Below are positions 49,601 to 62,300 of a DNA stretch of 64,000 bases, one piece after another. A program made the translations under genes and the position numbers. Numbering within the stretch: position 1 is the first letter of the stretch; each line of letters begins with the position of its first letter. The DNA lies in NCBI GenBank assembly GCA_959347315.1, contig OY365809.1:44633693-44697692 (forward strand). The letters run 5' to 3'. The notes below the pieces were generated by a model. That model did not search any database. It saw only the letters and a program-made list of their open reading frames with translations, and had not been told where the DNA came from. This DNA is from Bimastos eiseni (taxonomy: Eukaryota; Annelida; Clitellata; Crassiclitellata; Lumbricidae).

Positions 49601-52600
49601 AATTAACAGAACTCTTATAAAAAGTGTTAATATATTTGGGTATTAATATATATAGGTTTCTGTCAGCAGTTGACAATAATCAGTTTATCGGCTGATAAAA
49701 TCGAGGCGAGAGTAATTCACCAACCAGGAACTTGCTCAACGTCCCTTGGTTTGTGCCAGACTTTGAAAATTAGATTCTGGAAAAGTAACAAAGGATCATT
49801 GTACAATGTACATGCATGAATGTATACATATGTATTAATGCATGCATGTGTATTTATATGTATTTATAATATATGCATGCATATCTACAGATACTTCTTC
49901 GGAAGGAGTTGCTCTCTCTTCCCTCTGCTGCTTCCCAAGGCGCCTGGAGACTTTCCTGTTCTCCATTTAGCTATGTGTTGAGTCGTAAGCGCCTCTGATT
50001 TCGAATGGCCCGATATAAATTTTCCAATACATTACATTACATATGTGCACGTATACATTTTTACATATGTATGCAAGCATTCATATAAAGGTCATGAATA
50101 TTCCTCTTCATATCGACACACATAGACATCTTCATCAATCTTAATACGACTTCTCAAGCCCTCTCAAGAATTCCACGGGGCCTGGCTATTTATTTCTGTA
50201 GCTAATCTTCATAACCATGCAATGCCAACGTACGAACACACACCCTTTCCTTGTGGGTGAGTAGATCTCGGCTGAGGTAGGTGTCGTGTTCGTGGCACCA
50301 GACCGGGTCGGTTGTTCCGGGCACAACAGCCGTGTGGGTTAGACCAGCCTTCTCTGCCGTCTGGTACGATACGTAGGCACACGGTTCCATTCCAACGCTA
50401 AAAAAATTTTAAAAAAACCCTAAGTATCATTATGAATGTATGCATTTATGACATGTGTACATGGATATTTCTGTATGCATGTATTTATGTATCTATGCAT
50501 ACAATATGCATGTATGTGTATGCATGCATGTATGTGTTCTTAAAGGTGCTGAATATTAAAAAAACTTAAAATGAAATCCATTTCAAATGAGAACTGTTCA
50601 AATCAATCATAATCAATCAATCAATGTCAGTCAGTCAATAAATCAATCAAAATATCGAACAAATGATCATGCAATCAATGCTCAATCCAAAAAAAATGAG
50701 ACCAATCCCAGGATTGAGTCAAACACAAACAACTTGCAGCATTTAAAAGCAAGAGAGTTCCAGCAAAGACTATTATCCGAGATTCAAAACCCAAGCCATC
50801 CGGCTCACCCATTCTCGAGCACCATCGGAAGATGGAAAGCCCTTTCGATGCTGATGTGAACTGGGAACTCCTTTTCCAGGTCGACAACACTAGCTGCTCC
50901 AGAGGAAGCAGTCCCTTTCGTTGTCCGGACACGTTTGTCCGGGCTATGTCCTCCGTTTTGCAATGCATCACAACAATCTTCGTCATCAGACTGAAATTGT
51001 GTCATCAATAATAGAATACTCATAATTGTAATCAAGAAGTTTCTACAGCATAGGCTGTGTAACTTACTACAGCGTAGGCTGTGTAACTTACTCCCTGTAT
51101 AATCTGTAATAGTAATCTAGAACAGAGGTTCTCAAACTGTGGTCCACGGCCAACCACGAGCAGGAGCCTAAAATTGATTTTGTTTTTTAAAATTAAAAAC
51201 ATACAACTATTGTTTTACTTTAAAGCTTAAACGCTTATTAAACTTAATAGTAAGTAAGTCAAAAAACTCACTCTGCTTGTTATCAAAGTTATTGTAGTTG
51301 CATAGTTCCTATAGTTATATATTTATTATAATATTACACGGACTGGCTATACGTTCTCCCGCTCGTTTCTCGCGATCTCAGACTGGAAGATGATACCGTG
51401 AAGGTGGTGGTCGGCCTACGATTAGGGGTGGCCATCTGCGAGCCGCACACCTGCGCATGCGGCGCCTTCGTCTCTGCCAGAGGCGCACATGGCCTGTCCT
51501 GTTCATTGGGTTTTGGCCGTCAAGCAAGACACTGTAATATCAACGACCTTATCCATCACAGCCTCAACAGAGCCGGTATTCCAGCGGTCAAGGAACCGTC
51601 AGGTCTTTCCAGATTAGATGGAAAGAGACCGGACGGGCAGACCCTGATACCGTGGAGTGGGGGGCGGGTCTTACTTTGGGACGCGACGGTGGTGGACACA
51701 GTGGTCGCTTCTTATATCCCTGAGACAGCTTCCACAGCTGGAGGACAGTGGCGGACCCATAGGGGGGGCGATCGCCCCCCCCCCCTTATATTATTTGGAA
51801 AGAAATTTCTTTAGCGATTTTTACTTGGCTTTTGCAGCCCTTTATAAAGAAAGTATGCAATGTCAACAAAAATGTTCAAATTTTAATGTAGATATACACT
51901 GTTGTAAATTATATTTTGAAGTAATTTATAATTATTGAAATTTGAAATACAATCATTTGATGAAGACTAGAGAGTTTAGTTGTTAGACTAGTAACGTACA
52001 TAAAACCTTGATTTGTTGATTATTTTAACAATTTATAACACAAAATCTAGTTTACGATTTCCCGACTTCGTATTTTAAATCGGACTATTGGAATACCAAT
52101 ATATGACGTCATTTTATAGTTACATTACATAGATTAAGACAGTAGAAGAATGATACTCAAAGAAAAAAAGTAAACAAGTGTTACGATTTGTGGGCTTGCC
52201 TGCGGTTGCCACTAAAACCTAAAAATCGCCCCCCCTTACTAGATGGTCTGGATCCGCCCCTGCTGGAGGAGCGGCAGAGATAGCAGCCACAAGGAAATAC
52301 ACAAAATATTCTGAGCTAGAGAAGAAATACACTTTTGTTCCAATCGCTATAGAAACCTTCGGTTCCCTCAATAGTAAGGGCCTCGCCTTTCTGTCTGATA
52401 CATGCCGACTTTCGACAACTACTGGTGACACCCGAGAGACAAACTTCCTTGTCCAGAACTTGTCGGCATTGATCCAATGTTTCAGTGCAGTCGCTTTTCA
52501 GGGCACTATGTCAAGATTACAATCCACTAACAAGCGGCGACCCAGATGGCCTGAAGACAGATCCGTTGGCAATACCAATGATGAATAACACTATATGCGA

Positions 52601-55600
52601 CATAATAATAAAAATAATAATAATAATAATAGCCACAGTTTGCCAGTGGCGCAATTTCAGCAGTGGCCAGCGAACTATAAATTAGTTTAAAAGTGGTTCT
52701 TGAGACTCACAAGATTGAGAACTGCTGAAAATAATAGAACCTCACCCCTTTGTGTAATCTCTAATCTAGAAATTTTGACATCACCCAAAAATGCAAAGTC
52801 ATCGGAACCGGATAATTTATCATTATAATTACCATCGTCATCGACATCATATTGTCATCATCGTCAAAATCGTCATCATCATCATCATCGTCATCGTCAT
52901 CATCATCATCTCCTCATCATCATAATCAGACCTCCTGAAATCCGTTTGCATGAATAATGCTCTATAACAGCGTTTCCCAGTCTTTTTTGGCCGCCGAACC
53001 CTTTTGCTCTTCAGTTTTTTGGCGGAACCCCGGTCCAAAACTAAGCATTGTTCTGTTTTCGGTACAAACGCTTTAGAATGCGGACAATATAGGTTTAGGC
53101 TTAGATTAGATTAATAACAACACACAAAATCGATGACAATGACACATAAATTCTCTTCATATAAACTTATACACAAATGTTAGGAAAAAGCCTCCTTAGG
53201 CCTATATATACGCAATTACGCAAAATGGCAAACTGGCAGTTTAGGCGACGCACTCTCGTCCGTATAATATGATATCATTTCCGTATTTTAAGCTCTATCT
53301 TAACTAGAGGGCGGATTGATTAAAATAATATGTCTAACTACAAGCTTGATAGATGAAATGATTTTAACTGGAAGGTTTTATATAATTAATGAAAAGAATT
53401 GATGAAAAACCGCCCTTTAATTAGAAGCGGAAATGATGATGAGATTTTAACTGGAAGGTGGAGTTCTGCCTAAATAGAAGCGGGAATCGTGAAAAGATTT
53501 CTGGGTATTTGGAAGCGGGAATGATGAAAAGATTCTGCCTAAGTGGAAGCGTGAATGATGAAAAGATTTATGTTTAACTGGAAGCGGAAATAATGAAAAG
53601 AATCATGCAATCCAGTAAGGCGTGAAATGCGTCAATTATACTGCAAGTTCGCCTGAAAAATTCGTATAATTTTTAAAGATTGTTTCAAGCTTGATGAATG
53701 CTTTCCGTGGAACCCCTGTCTTCGCCTCACGGAACCCCTTGGCTCCGCGGAACACAGTTTGGGAAACGCTGCTCTATAATATTAACCTGATACCAGTCCG
53801 GGGCCGAGCATGGCTTCATCGTGATGTGGGCAGTCAGACAGGCGCCCCCTAGACTCGGAGCGCCAGGTTTAAACAGCGGGTAGGTGCTCCTGAAAAGAAA
53901 GTCATTCATTCATTACTTAAGATCGCTCACAACCCCAGCACAGCTGAAAAGAACAGTTTTAAGGCAAGTATATAAAGAGTCAGAGTGGACCCTGGATGAC
54001 AAACGCAATGCCAAAGGGAGCGTGTTCCAGAGCGAGAAGTTAACCACTAAGAAAGCATGATTGTTGATTCGACTACTCCATGCACACCCCAAGATCATGT
54101 CATGCAATATAGTTTAAGTGAGTTAATCAAATTCAATCAAAACTGAAAATGTGATCTAATGACAACCTTAACGATCTCAGACTGATCAAATGATCGAATC
54201 ATCAGATGAGCAAATGATGAGTGATCATAGATAAATGAGTTGTAGATTTAGTGATCAAATGATCCAATAATGATCGAGTCATCAGATTCTTAAAAGTGAT
54301 CAAATAGGTAACTGAGTAAGTCATTATGAATCCAATAATCAAATGAACAAACAATAAGTGATGAAATAGGTAAGTAAGAAGCAATTATGAATCCAATGAT
54401 CAAATGATCTAATAATGATCTAATCATATTGAACAAACAATAAATGATCGAACATGTATATAAAATGGCATTTATGGATCTAATGATCAAATGAGCTGAT
54501 GATCAAGTGATTATAGCTGCCTTATTCGCTGCTGACGATCCCCTGCATTTATGAAGCTCTCAAGATTTACGAAAGCCGATCCGATCTTTCGATCCTGACG
54601 TCGAGAATGTCCATCACTGCCTTCGTCACCATACGTCAGCATGACCTCCAGCTCCAACAATTCTTCTCTCAGATAACTGAATATTCAGTACAAGAATTAA
54701 TTCTTAAATTATTAATAACATCTATAAAATAATGGCAAATAATATCATTCAGTAGTATTAATATTATCATGAACATTATTATTAGTATTATAAATTTTAA
54801 ATTATAATGTGCACAAAGGTACCAAGAAATCATCATTAATTAAATAATAAAAACAATTATAATTAATAAGATATGCAGCGGCGTGGCCGCGTTTACAGCG
54901 CCTTATAAATTGTCGTCATTATTATTATTATCATTAATACTTATTTACTATTATTATCATTATTATTTATTTACTATTATTATTATTATTATGGTAATCA
55001 TAATAGCTAATCCAAATTCTAATTGATTAATAAATTTCATTAGCTAATTCTAGTTCTAATCGATTATAAAATTCAGAAAGTCGCTCACTTACAATTGCTT
55101 GCCACCGTATCAATTGATACAATTGATAGACAGATAGCATTGTCATTAGACAATTCATAACAAATCGATAAATTTAGTAAAAACATTTATAATTAAATAA
55201 ATTCTTACCGTACGAAAACCGAGTTACAGGATATTACTTGGGTTTTTCCATGCATCACCGATGCCCGGATATATCCATCCAGCTGTTCAACGGATGATGA
55301 TTTGGAGCAGACAGACTCTGTCACAAAGAAACACAACAAACCAATCAACTAAATTATGCAAATTTATGCAGATAATACATGACAAGCAAAGAAGGAAAAA
55401 AACATAAAATTTCATTTTAAAATTTGTTACTAAATTTGTTAAAACTTGCTAAATGTTACCAGGAAAACAGTTGCATTGTATGAAATACAGTTGTAAGGTA
55501 TTAAATCAGTTGTATCGTATTGCATAAAATAAAGTTGCAATGTGTATGAACCACGAGGAAGACCTCACACATACTGATGGACAATAAATGCAATAAAACC

Positions 55601-56431
55601 ACAATTATTAGAACAATAAAAAACAACAGCAATAACAATAACACAATGACAACACAGATGGCAGCAACAACAACACAGACAACAATAGTTACAACACGGA
55701 CAATAACACAGCAACAACACAGACAACAACACAGGGAACAACCAACAACGACAACACAACATTTCCACATATCTAACAAACACAAGCTAAGACGCAGCCA
55801 TTTCTCACTCCTGTCGTAGAGCCTGTACTTGATGTAGCATGCAGTCGACGGGTTGAGCTTCGTCTGTCCGGCGTACAAAGCATTGGCCAACGGAAAACAG
55901 ACGTCATCAACAGTCAAGCTCAACGAACAGAATCTCTCAACCGCGTCATCTGCAATCGGAAACACTTCACTGAAGTAGGGTAGATTAAATTCTATCGTTT
56001 TCATTCTAAACTGCTTATATTCAATGCGACGGGGGTTATGGCAAAGGGTAACACTACTCTGAAACGGGGAGCAGAAGATACGTGGGTTTCGATCCCCGCT
56101 GACCTCAAAGGTCGACTCAACCTTCCATTTTCTAGATGGCATTGGAAAAAATAAGCAATACGAGAGACTGAGCCTTGCATGGCTGACATACAGTTTAATC
56201 AGACTCCTGTAACATACGTTCGTACAACAACTTGTGATCATATTGCATAGTTTGAATTAATAATAAACACAAATAATATAAAAGTTTATGTCTTATTATC
56301 ATAATTGTTACTGACATTATTGCTATAATGTCATTTAGTGTCATTCAATGTAGAAAGTCTGAGTATATCAACACAAATGTTGTACACTACAGATAGACAG
56401 ACAGACAGACAGACGGACGGACGGACGGACG

Positions 56432-56462
<31 letters not shown>

Positions 56463-56476
56463 AGAGACAGACAGAC

Positions 56477-56509
<33 letters not shown>

Positions 56510-59278
56510 TATATTGACAGCCGACAGAGAGTCAAATTCAAATTGAACCTCCATGCTCCCCTTCTGTGTCCTCAAAAGGCGACCACCCGACCCCATGAGC
56601 AGCATCAAGCACCGCGTCGAGATCCTTCTCGTAAGCAAAGGCCACCTTCAACTCCAGTCCTCCGACGACTCGGTCCAGGCTCCCAAGGGATGGCTGCGAA
56701 TCTTCAGGACGGTGGTCGATTGAAGAGGCGGATGATTCCCAGCCGACTGGAGCCGGGAGAATGGGACGCCAGCCAGAAAGACCTTTAAGAAAACACAAGA
56801 AAGTATGTATGATCGAATCAGATATCTTGACCCCTAAAGCAAAATAATTTTTGGTTAATGAATTGGAATTTATATAGCACCCTGAAGGAACTCTATTTGT
56901 CAACATTAACTAAAATTCTAATTAAAAGCATCAATTAATTTTCTAGGTAACCTGTTCTGTGAGTGATCAGCGACTTCAGCGAAACCCGAACCGATCCAAG
57001 AAGAACGTCACTTGGAGTGGAAACTATCTGACGACCAATAATCGTCCCAGACTGTCTTTCTGCATCTAAAATAACACAAAATATTCAATTTGCTCTTATA
57101 CAAAACTGTTGCTGCATTATTTAATCTTATTATCTTATGGCGTTTTTTCTTCCCTTTTGTTCCCACTGCTGGTGATTATCAATACCATTGTTTGCATTTT
57201 ACTCACATGTTTTTCTGTTGGGATCAATAAAAACATATTGAATTGAATTGAATAACAAAGCAGGATTTCTAGAAAAAGTCACCAGTGGCACCAATCAACC
57301 AGAAACCATGAAATCACTGTCAAATAAGACAGAAGACTTCAAGTGAAATTGTGGATGGGATAAACTTATGAGCTCCGGTTGCAGCTTTCAGAAAGACGCT
57401 TCCACATGGTGGGCAAAACATAGGCAAAACTTCTGAACTGAGCTGTAGTAGAATGCACAACTTACATTACCAAAAAGATAAATAAAGTAACGTACCTGGC
57501 TTTGTTCCGGGAGCCTGGTGCCAGACCTCGAACACGGCATCCGCGTTTTCAAGCACCTCGGCGAGGCTCAGAGCTTCCAGCCTGGGATCGGTCCAGAGAA
57601 GAGGACAAGGGAAGTCCATTGTGGAGGAGAAGTCCGGAGCAAAAGACCGGGCGACTGTCCTCGTCGACCGCTCATCCTAAACACCATCACATGAAAACAT
57701 TACTGGTAGATGAAAACATAACTACTTAATGTCAATAAGTATTTCTACCCTCTACATAATAATGGCTTCTGTGTAGGGACTTTGAGCAATCAGTCAGTCG
57801 ATCAATCAATCAATCAGTCAGTTGATCAACCAATCAATAAATCAATCAATCGCTCACAGCACTGCCTAATGAGTTAATAATAACAACAAATAACAATAAT
57901 AAGCAAAAATAAGACGAAACGAACAATATTTCTAAACACAGTCGCACTGAGCGATCTTTCAAACTGATAATTCACCATAAACTGCCTCCCTGCTTTTGGA
58001 CATCAACCCGACTTCAGCCTGGCCTCACAATGCAACCGGTTGACGACCCAGCGCACTAGCAGCGTACGATTTGTTGGAGGCATTATCATAGCACACAATT
58101 CTTAAGGTTTACAGGAATTGTCATCAGCCTGCTTCCTTTTCGACATATTGAACCCCGCGAAACATCGTGACTAGAGAAAGTCATTTGTAACCCCGTCTGT
58201 TATGTCAAATCAAGACCTGCAATTGAAATTTAAAATGTTGCAATCCAAACGATGTCAAAAGTAGCCTATTGAATCTGGAGCAGCGAGACTTGCCTCTTTC
58301 GGAAGAAACGAAAGTCGAACTCTCACGTAGCTGTTGACCCCGACCTCCGAGGGATACTTCATCGTCGTGTCGCGCTTTGCCAGAGAAGTCGCAGCGAACT
58401 GTCACAAAAAAAAGGCAGAGGATGAATTATCTCTTGAAAATACGGGGACAGCAGTGTTCAATATCTTCTCAGTTCCATTGAATCGATAACACACAGCATT
58501 TAGGCCAGTGCAGAGAGCGCCTTTGAGTAGATATCTTGAATAGGCGCTATTAATTATTACATTACATAAATGCTCGATTACATTACATTACAATAGCCTA
58601 CAAAGGGTATAAATAATAGCATTAATTTTAAACAGTCATATAAAATTTGCATAAAAAGATCTCTATTCAATAGGCATCAACTCTAGGTAGGATGAGGTCA
58701 CGTGGCCTGGATCGCATGTTGTACGGGGGTGACCATACCGGGGAGGGAAAGGTCGTGCAGTGATGCCGACACCAGAGCAGCCAACATTACCCTATCGTCT
58801 ATCGTACCAGAGGTTGATTGAATGAATGAATGAATGTATGGGGTTGAATGAAGGGATGTCCCCCACTAACCTTGAGGCCACATGCCCGTTGAACACTCAC
58901 ACAGATGCAAACCGTTGAAGAAGAAGTGCTAAGAACGTTGGTACCCTAGTTCGCAAAACATCATACATAAGAACATTAGAATAATAAGCTGCCCAAACTT
59001 AGCAACAAGAAAGCTGGTACCATAGTTTGCACACACTTAAAAACACTGGCACTCTAGTTTGCCAAAAATCCTGGTGCCTTAGCTAGTACTAACTCAAAAA
59101 AAAGAATGCTGGAAACATAATTAGCACAAAAAAATTACAATAATGACACTGACAAAGCCAATAAACCCGAATACCACGTATTTTAGAAAAAAATATTGTT
59201 ATTGTAGCCATTGTCATGGTAGATAGATATTAGATATATTATATATATATACATACACACACATGCACACGCACACGC

Positions 59279-59352
<74 letters not shown>

Positions 59353-62300
59353 CGGTCATAAAATTTTAACAATAAATATGGCATACAATATTAATAATAA
59401 TATTATACCAATAAAAATAACGATACCATAATATAATGAACTATTATGATTCATTTACCTTCATAAAATTTGTCCTGTAGTTGACAGTGACATCCAGCGA
59501 CCCACATTGTGAAAACTACAAAACAATAACCATATTATCGTCACACTTTTTCATCTTAATCAACTGGACTTTTAAAGCACTTGTATAGTATTCGTTAATT
59601 TATGTAGCACCGCTCAGAGCAGTGGTCATTCGTTCCCCTTACCTCCTGCACTTTACTCTGGTCCCACCATCCAAAAACAATGCCCATGTCTGTACTCTGG
59701 TAGTGCCAGTCAAACGCCTGATAAACGAGGAGGGCAACGTCAACGGTCCTGGCAGTCATAAGATGTCGGGTAACTAGCATCTGATCGTGTCCTCCCTCCA
59801 ACCTCGGAGTCATACCGCCTTTGCTCCCTGACCAGCTACATTCTCTCCATATTGTCTCCAATTTTAAAATTTTGTTGAGATGTCTGCTTCTCCTGCACCC
59901 CTCTTCCCAAATGAGTACACCCACTGCACACTGTCGATGGGAAGATGAGACAATTAGGGACTCAAGTCACTAACATTTCATACCCATTGCTGCCAAGGGA
60001 TAGCTTAAGGAGCTGTGATCTTTTTTCTTCTTCTTCTTCTCCAGCCTATCACTACCGTCAACTGCAAATAATTTCGGGTTACCTTGGTAACAGCCTCTTG
60101 GTCGGGTCGAGGGTCGTTGGGAAAGAGACTGGCAAGAGTCAATGAAAACGACTGTACGCTCGCCTCGCCCTGTTTCTTCATTGTTACCATAGCGCAAAGT
60201 TTGGCCAGAGGAAGAAGAGCCTGAAATCGTTAATTAATTCTATTTAAAGCAATTATTACCTATGAAAACCAGTAAAACTCAATTTATAAACAAATAAAAT
60301 GATTTACAAAAGTGTGCATTAAAATGTACTACAAGGTCAATTAATATTTTTAAATCAATTATTACCCACAAAAATCAGTTAAACTAAATTTATAAATAAA
60401 AACTATCTACAAAACTCAGCATTAAAAAATTCTAAAGAATCAATAAATACCTTTAAACAATTACATTACATAGATGAAAGTCAGTAAAACTGAATTTATA
60501 AACAATTAAAGCTATTTACAAAACTCTGCAATAAAAAAATACTTAGATCAAAGTCAACCGAAAAGGCGCTTCAAATATAAAGAAAATACAGACATGACTT
60601 AAATTAAATTCTTTTCAAACATGATATTTTAAGCAATCGACATCCTTGACATATGAAAAGAATGCTTCTATTTCAAGCGTCACCTACATATTGATACAAA
60701 TATTATTCGTATTACTTTTTATTATTGGCAAAATAAATAGATTCAAAAATCAGCTTACACTTTTGAACTGGAAGAGTATGGGTTTATGGATTATTTGAAT
60801 TTCCATTAATTAATTAATAAACAACAAATAAATCTGCAATGTTTAGATTCTTTGCTCTATTTCAAATGATTTTTTAAATGATCAAGACCTTGTATGTCAT
60901 GCTTCGTTGACCTGGTCACCTGCAAACTGTTTGTTTTAGAGGGTAATCCAGGCTGTAGTGAGAATTGTGACCTTATAGGATTGCCCTTTTGACCCAGCAC
61001 TTAACATGCTATAGGTGGAACTCTCCTAATATAATTTGTCTGTTGGGTGATAATTTAAATAATTTGTTTTAAATTAATCAAACAGTCCATTGTATCATTA
61101 TGTTGTTGAGAAATGATTTTTATAGTGCAAGTTATAAATCTCTTTTTATTATACAATACTATTGAAAATATATATCACTCTTTAACAAGACAGGTCTTAC
61201 ACGATCTAATAACTAATAACTAATAATGATAAAAGTAAAACATAGAGTTAAACTGATGCACTCTTCTTACTTTGGCAAATATCTGTTCGCGTGTGTTTGG
61301 ATTGTAATATCGGAACCAGAGTTCAAATAGGATTCCTCCGGCTCCACCTCCGACCCCGGCACAAGCTACATCAACATGAAACATTGTCAGAGGACTTGCC
61401 AAAATCAATGCATCGTTACCAGAGAAAATCACTTGTGACCATCTTGTAATGTAAAATCGAGATCTGTAACCGGAGATTTTAAATGCTGTCAATAGTATGA
61501 TATTGGAGATTGTTAGGGCTTGACAAGAAGAATAAAGTAATGTAAATGTGAACCTACTAAGTCTCACATAACTTACAGCCTTTTGGTCCAAAACCAACAA
61601 CAACACCAACATTGGTAGTAATAATTCTGAGAAAATAACGGATGCAACTCACCAGTGAGTATTTCTTTCTGAACCGGAGTACCCTCGGGTAGAACCAATT
61701 TATGACGAGAGAGGTGATGGAACATGAGGTCTTGTATACATAGCATAGTGCTAGTTCGGTGAGTCTTCAAACTTGGACCGCCTGAAATCAAATCAGCACA
61801 ACAACAAATGTTAGCATGTGCCATGTATTTAGTAATAATAACATGCGCTTAATTAATCTTCATAATAATAACTATAATAATAATTCAAAAGTAGAAGTAA
61901 GAGAGGTAGAAATTGGACGAAGATAAACAGATGAAGGTCACGAAAGATAACTAGATGAAGATAAACAGATCTGAAGATAAACAGATGAAAATCACAAAAG
62001 ATAAGTGGATGAAGATAAACAGATCTGAAGACAAACAGATGAAAATCACAAAAGAAAACTTGATGAAGATAAACAGATGAAGATTATGAAAGATAACTTG
62101 ATGAAGACAAATAGATGAATATCACGAAAGATAACTGGATGAAGATAAACAGATCTGAAGATAAACAGATCTGAAGATAAACAGATCTGAAGATAAACAG
62201 ACCTGAAGATAAACAGATCTGAAGATAAACAGATCTGAAGATAAACAGATCTGAAGATAAACAGATGAAAATCACAAAAGATAACTTGATGAAGACAAAC

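Larger units (their letters stand above)
51123..52737. mobile_element. Putative hAT-like element with nested insertions
   Basis: Left end CAGAGGTTCTCAAACT at 51123 and right end (reverse complement CAGCAGTTCTCAATCT) at 52737 look like hAT termini of the TTCTCAAACTGTGG type. I found no clean 8-bp duplication (ATCTAGAA on the left, AAAATAAT on the right), so the two ends may not belong to one insertion. Confidence 0.45.

Noticed and set aside
55501..56241. 246-residue minus-strand ORF
   Set aside because: Only 55809-55949 matches C2CD3. The remainder is intron translated through a CAA/CAAC-rich tract and a SINE.
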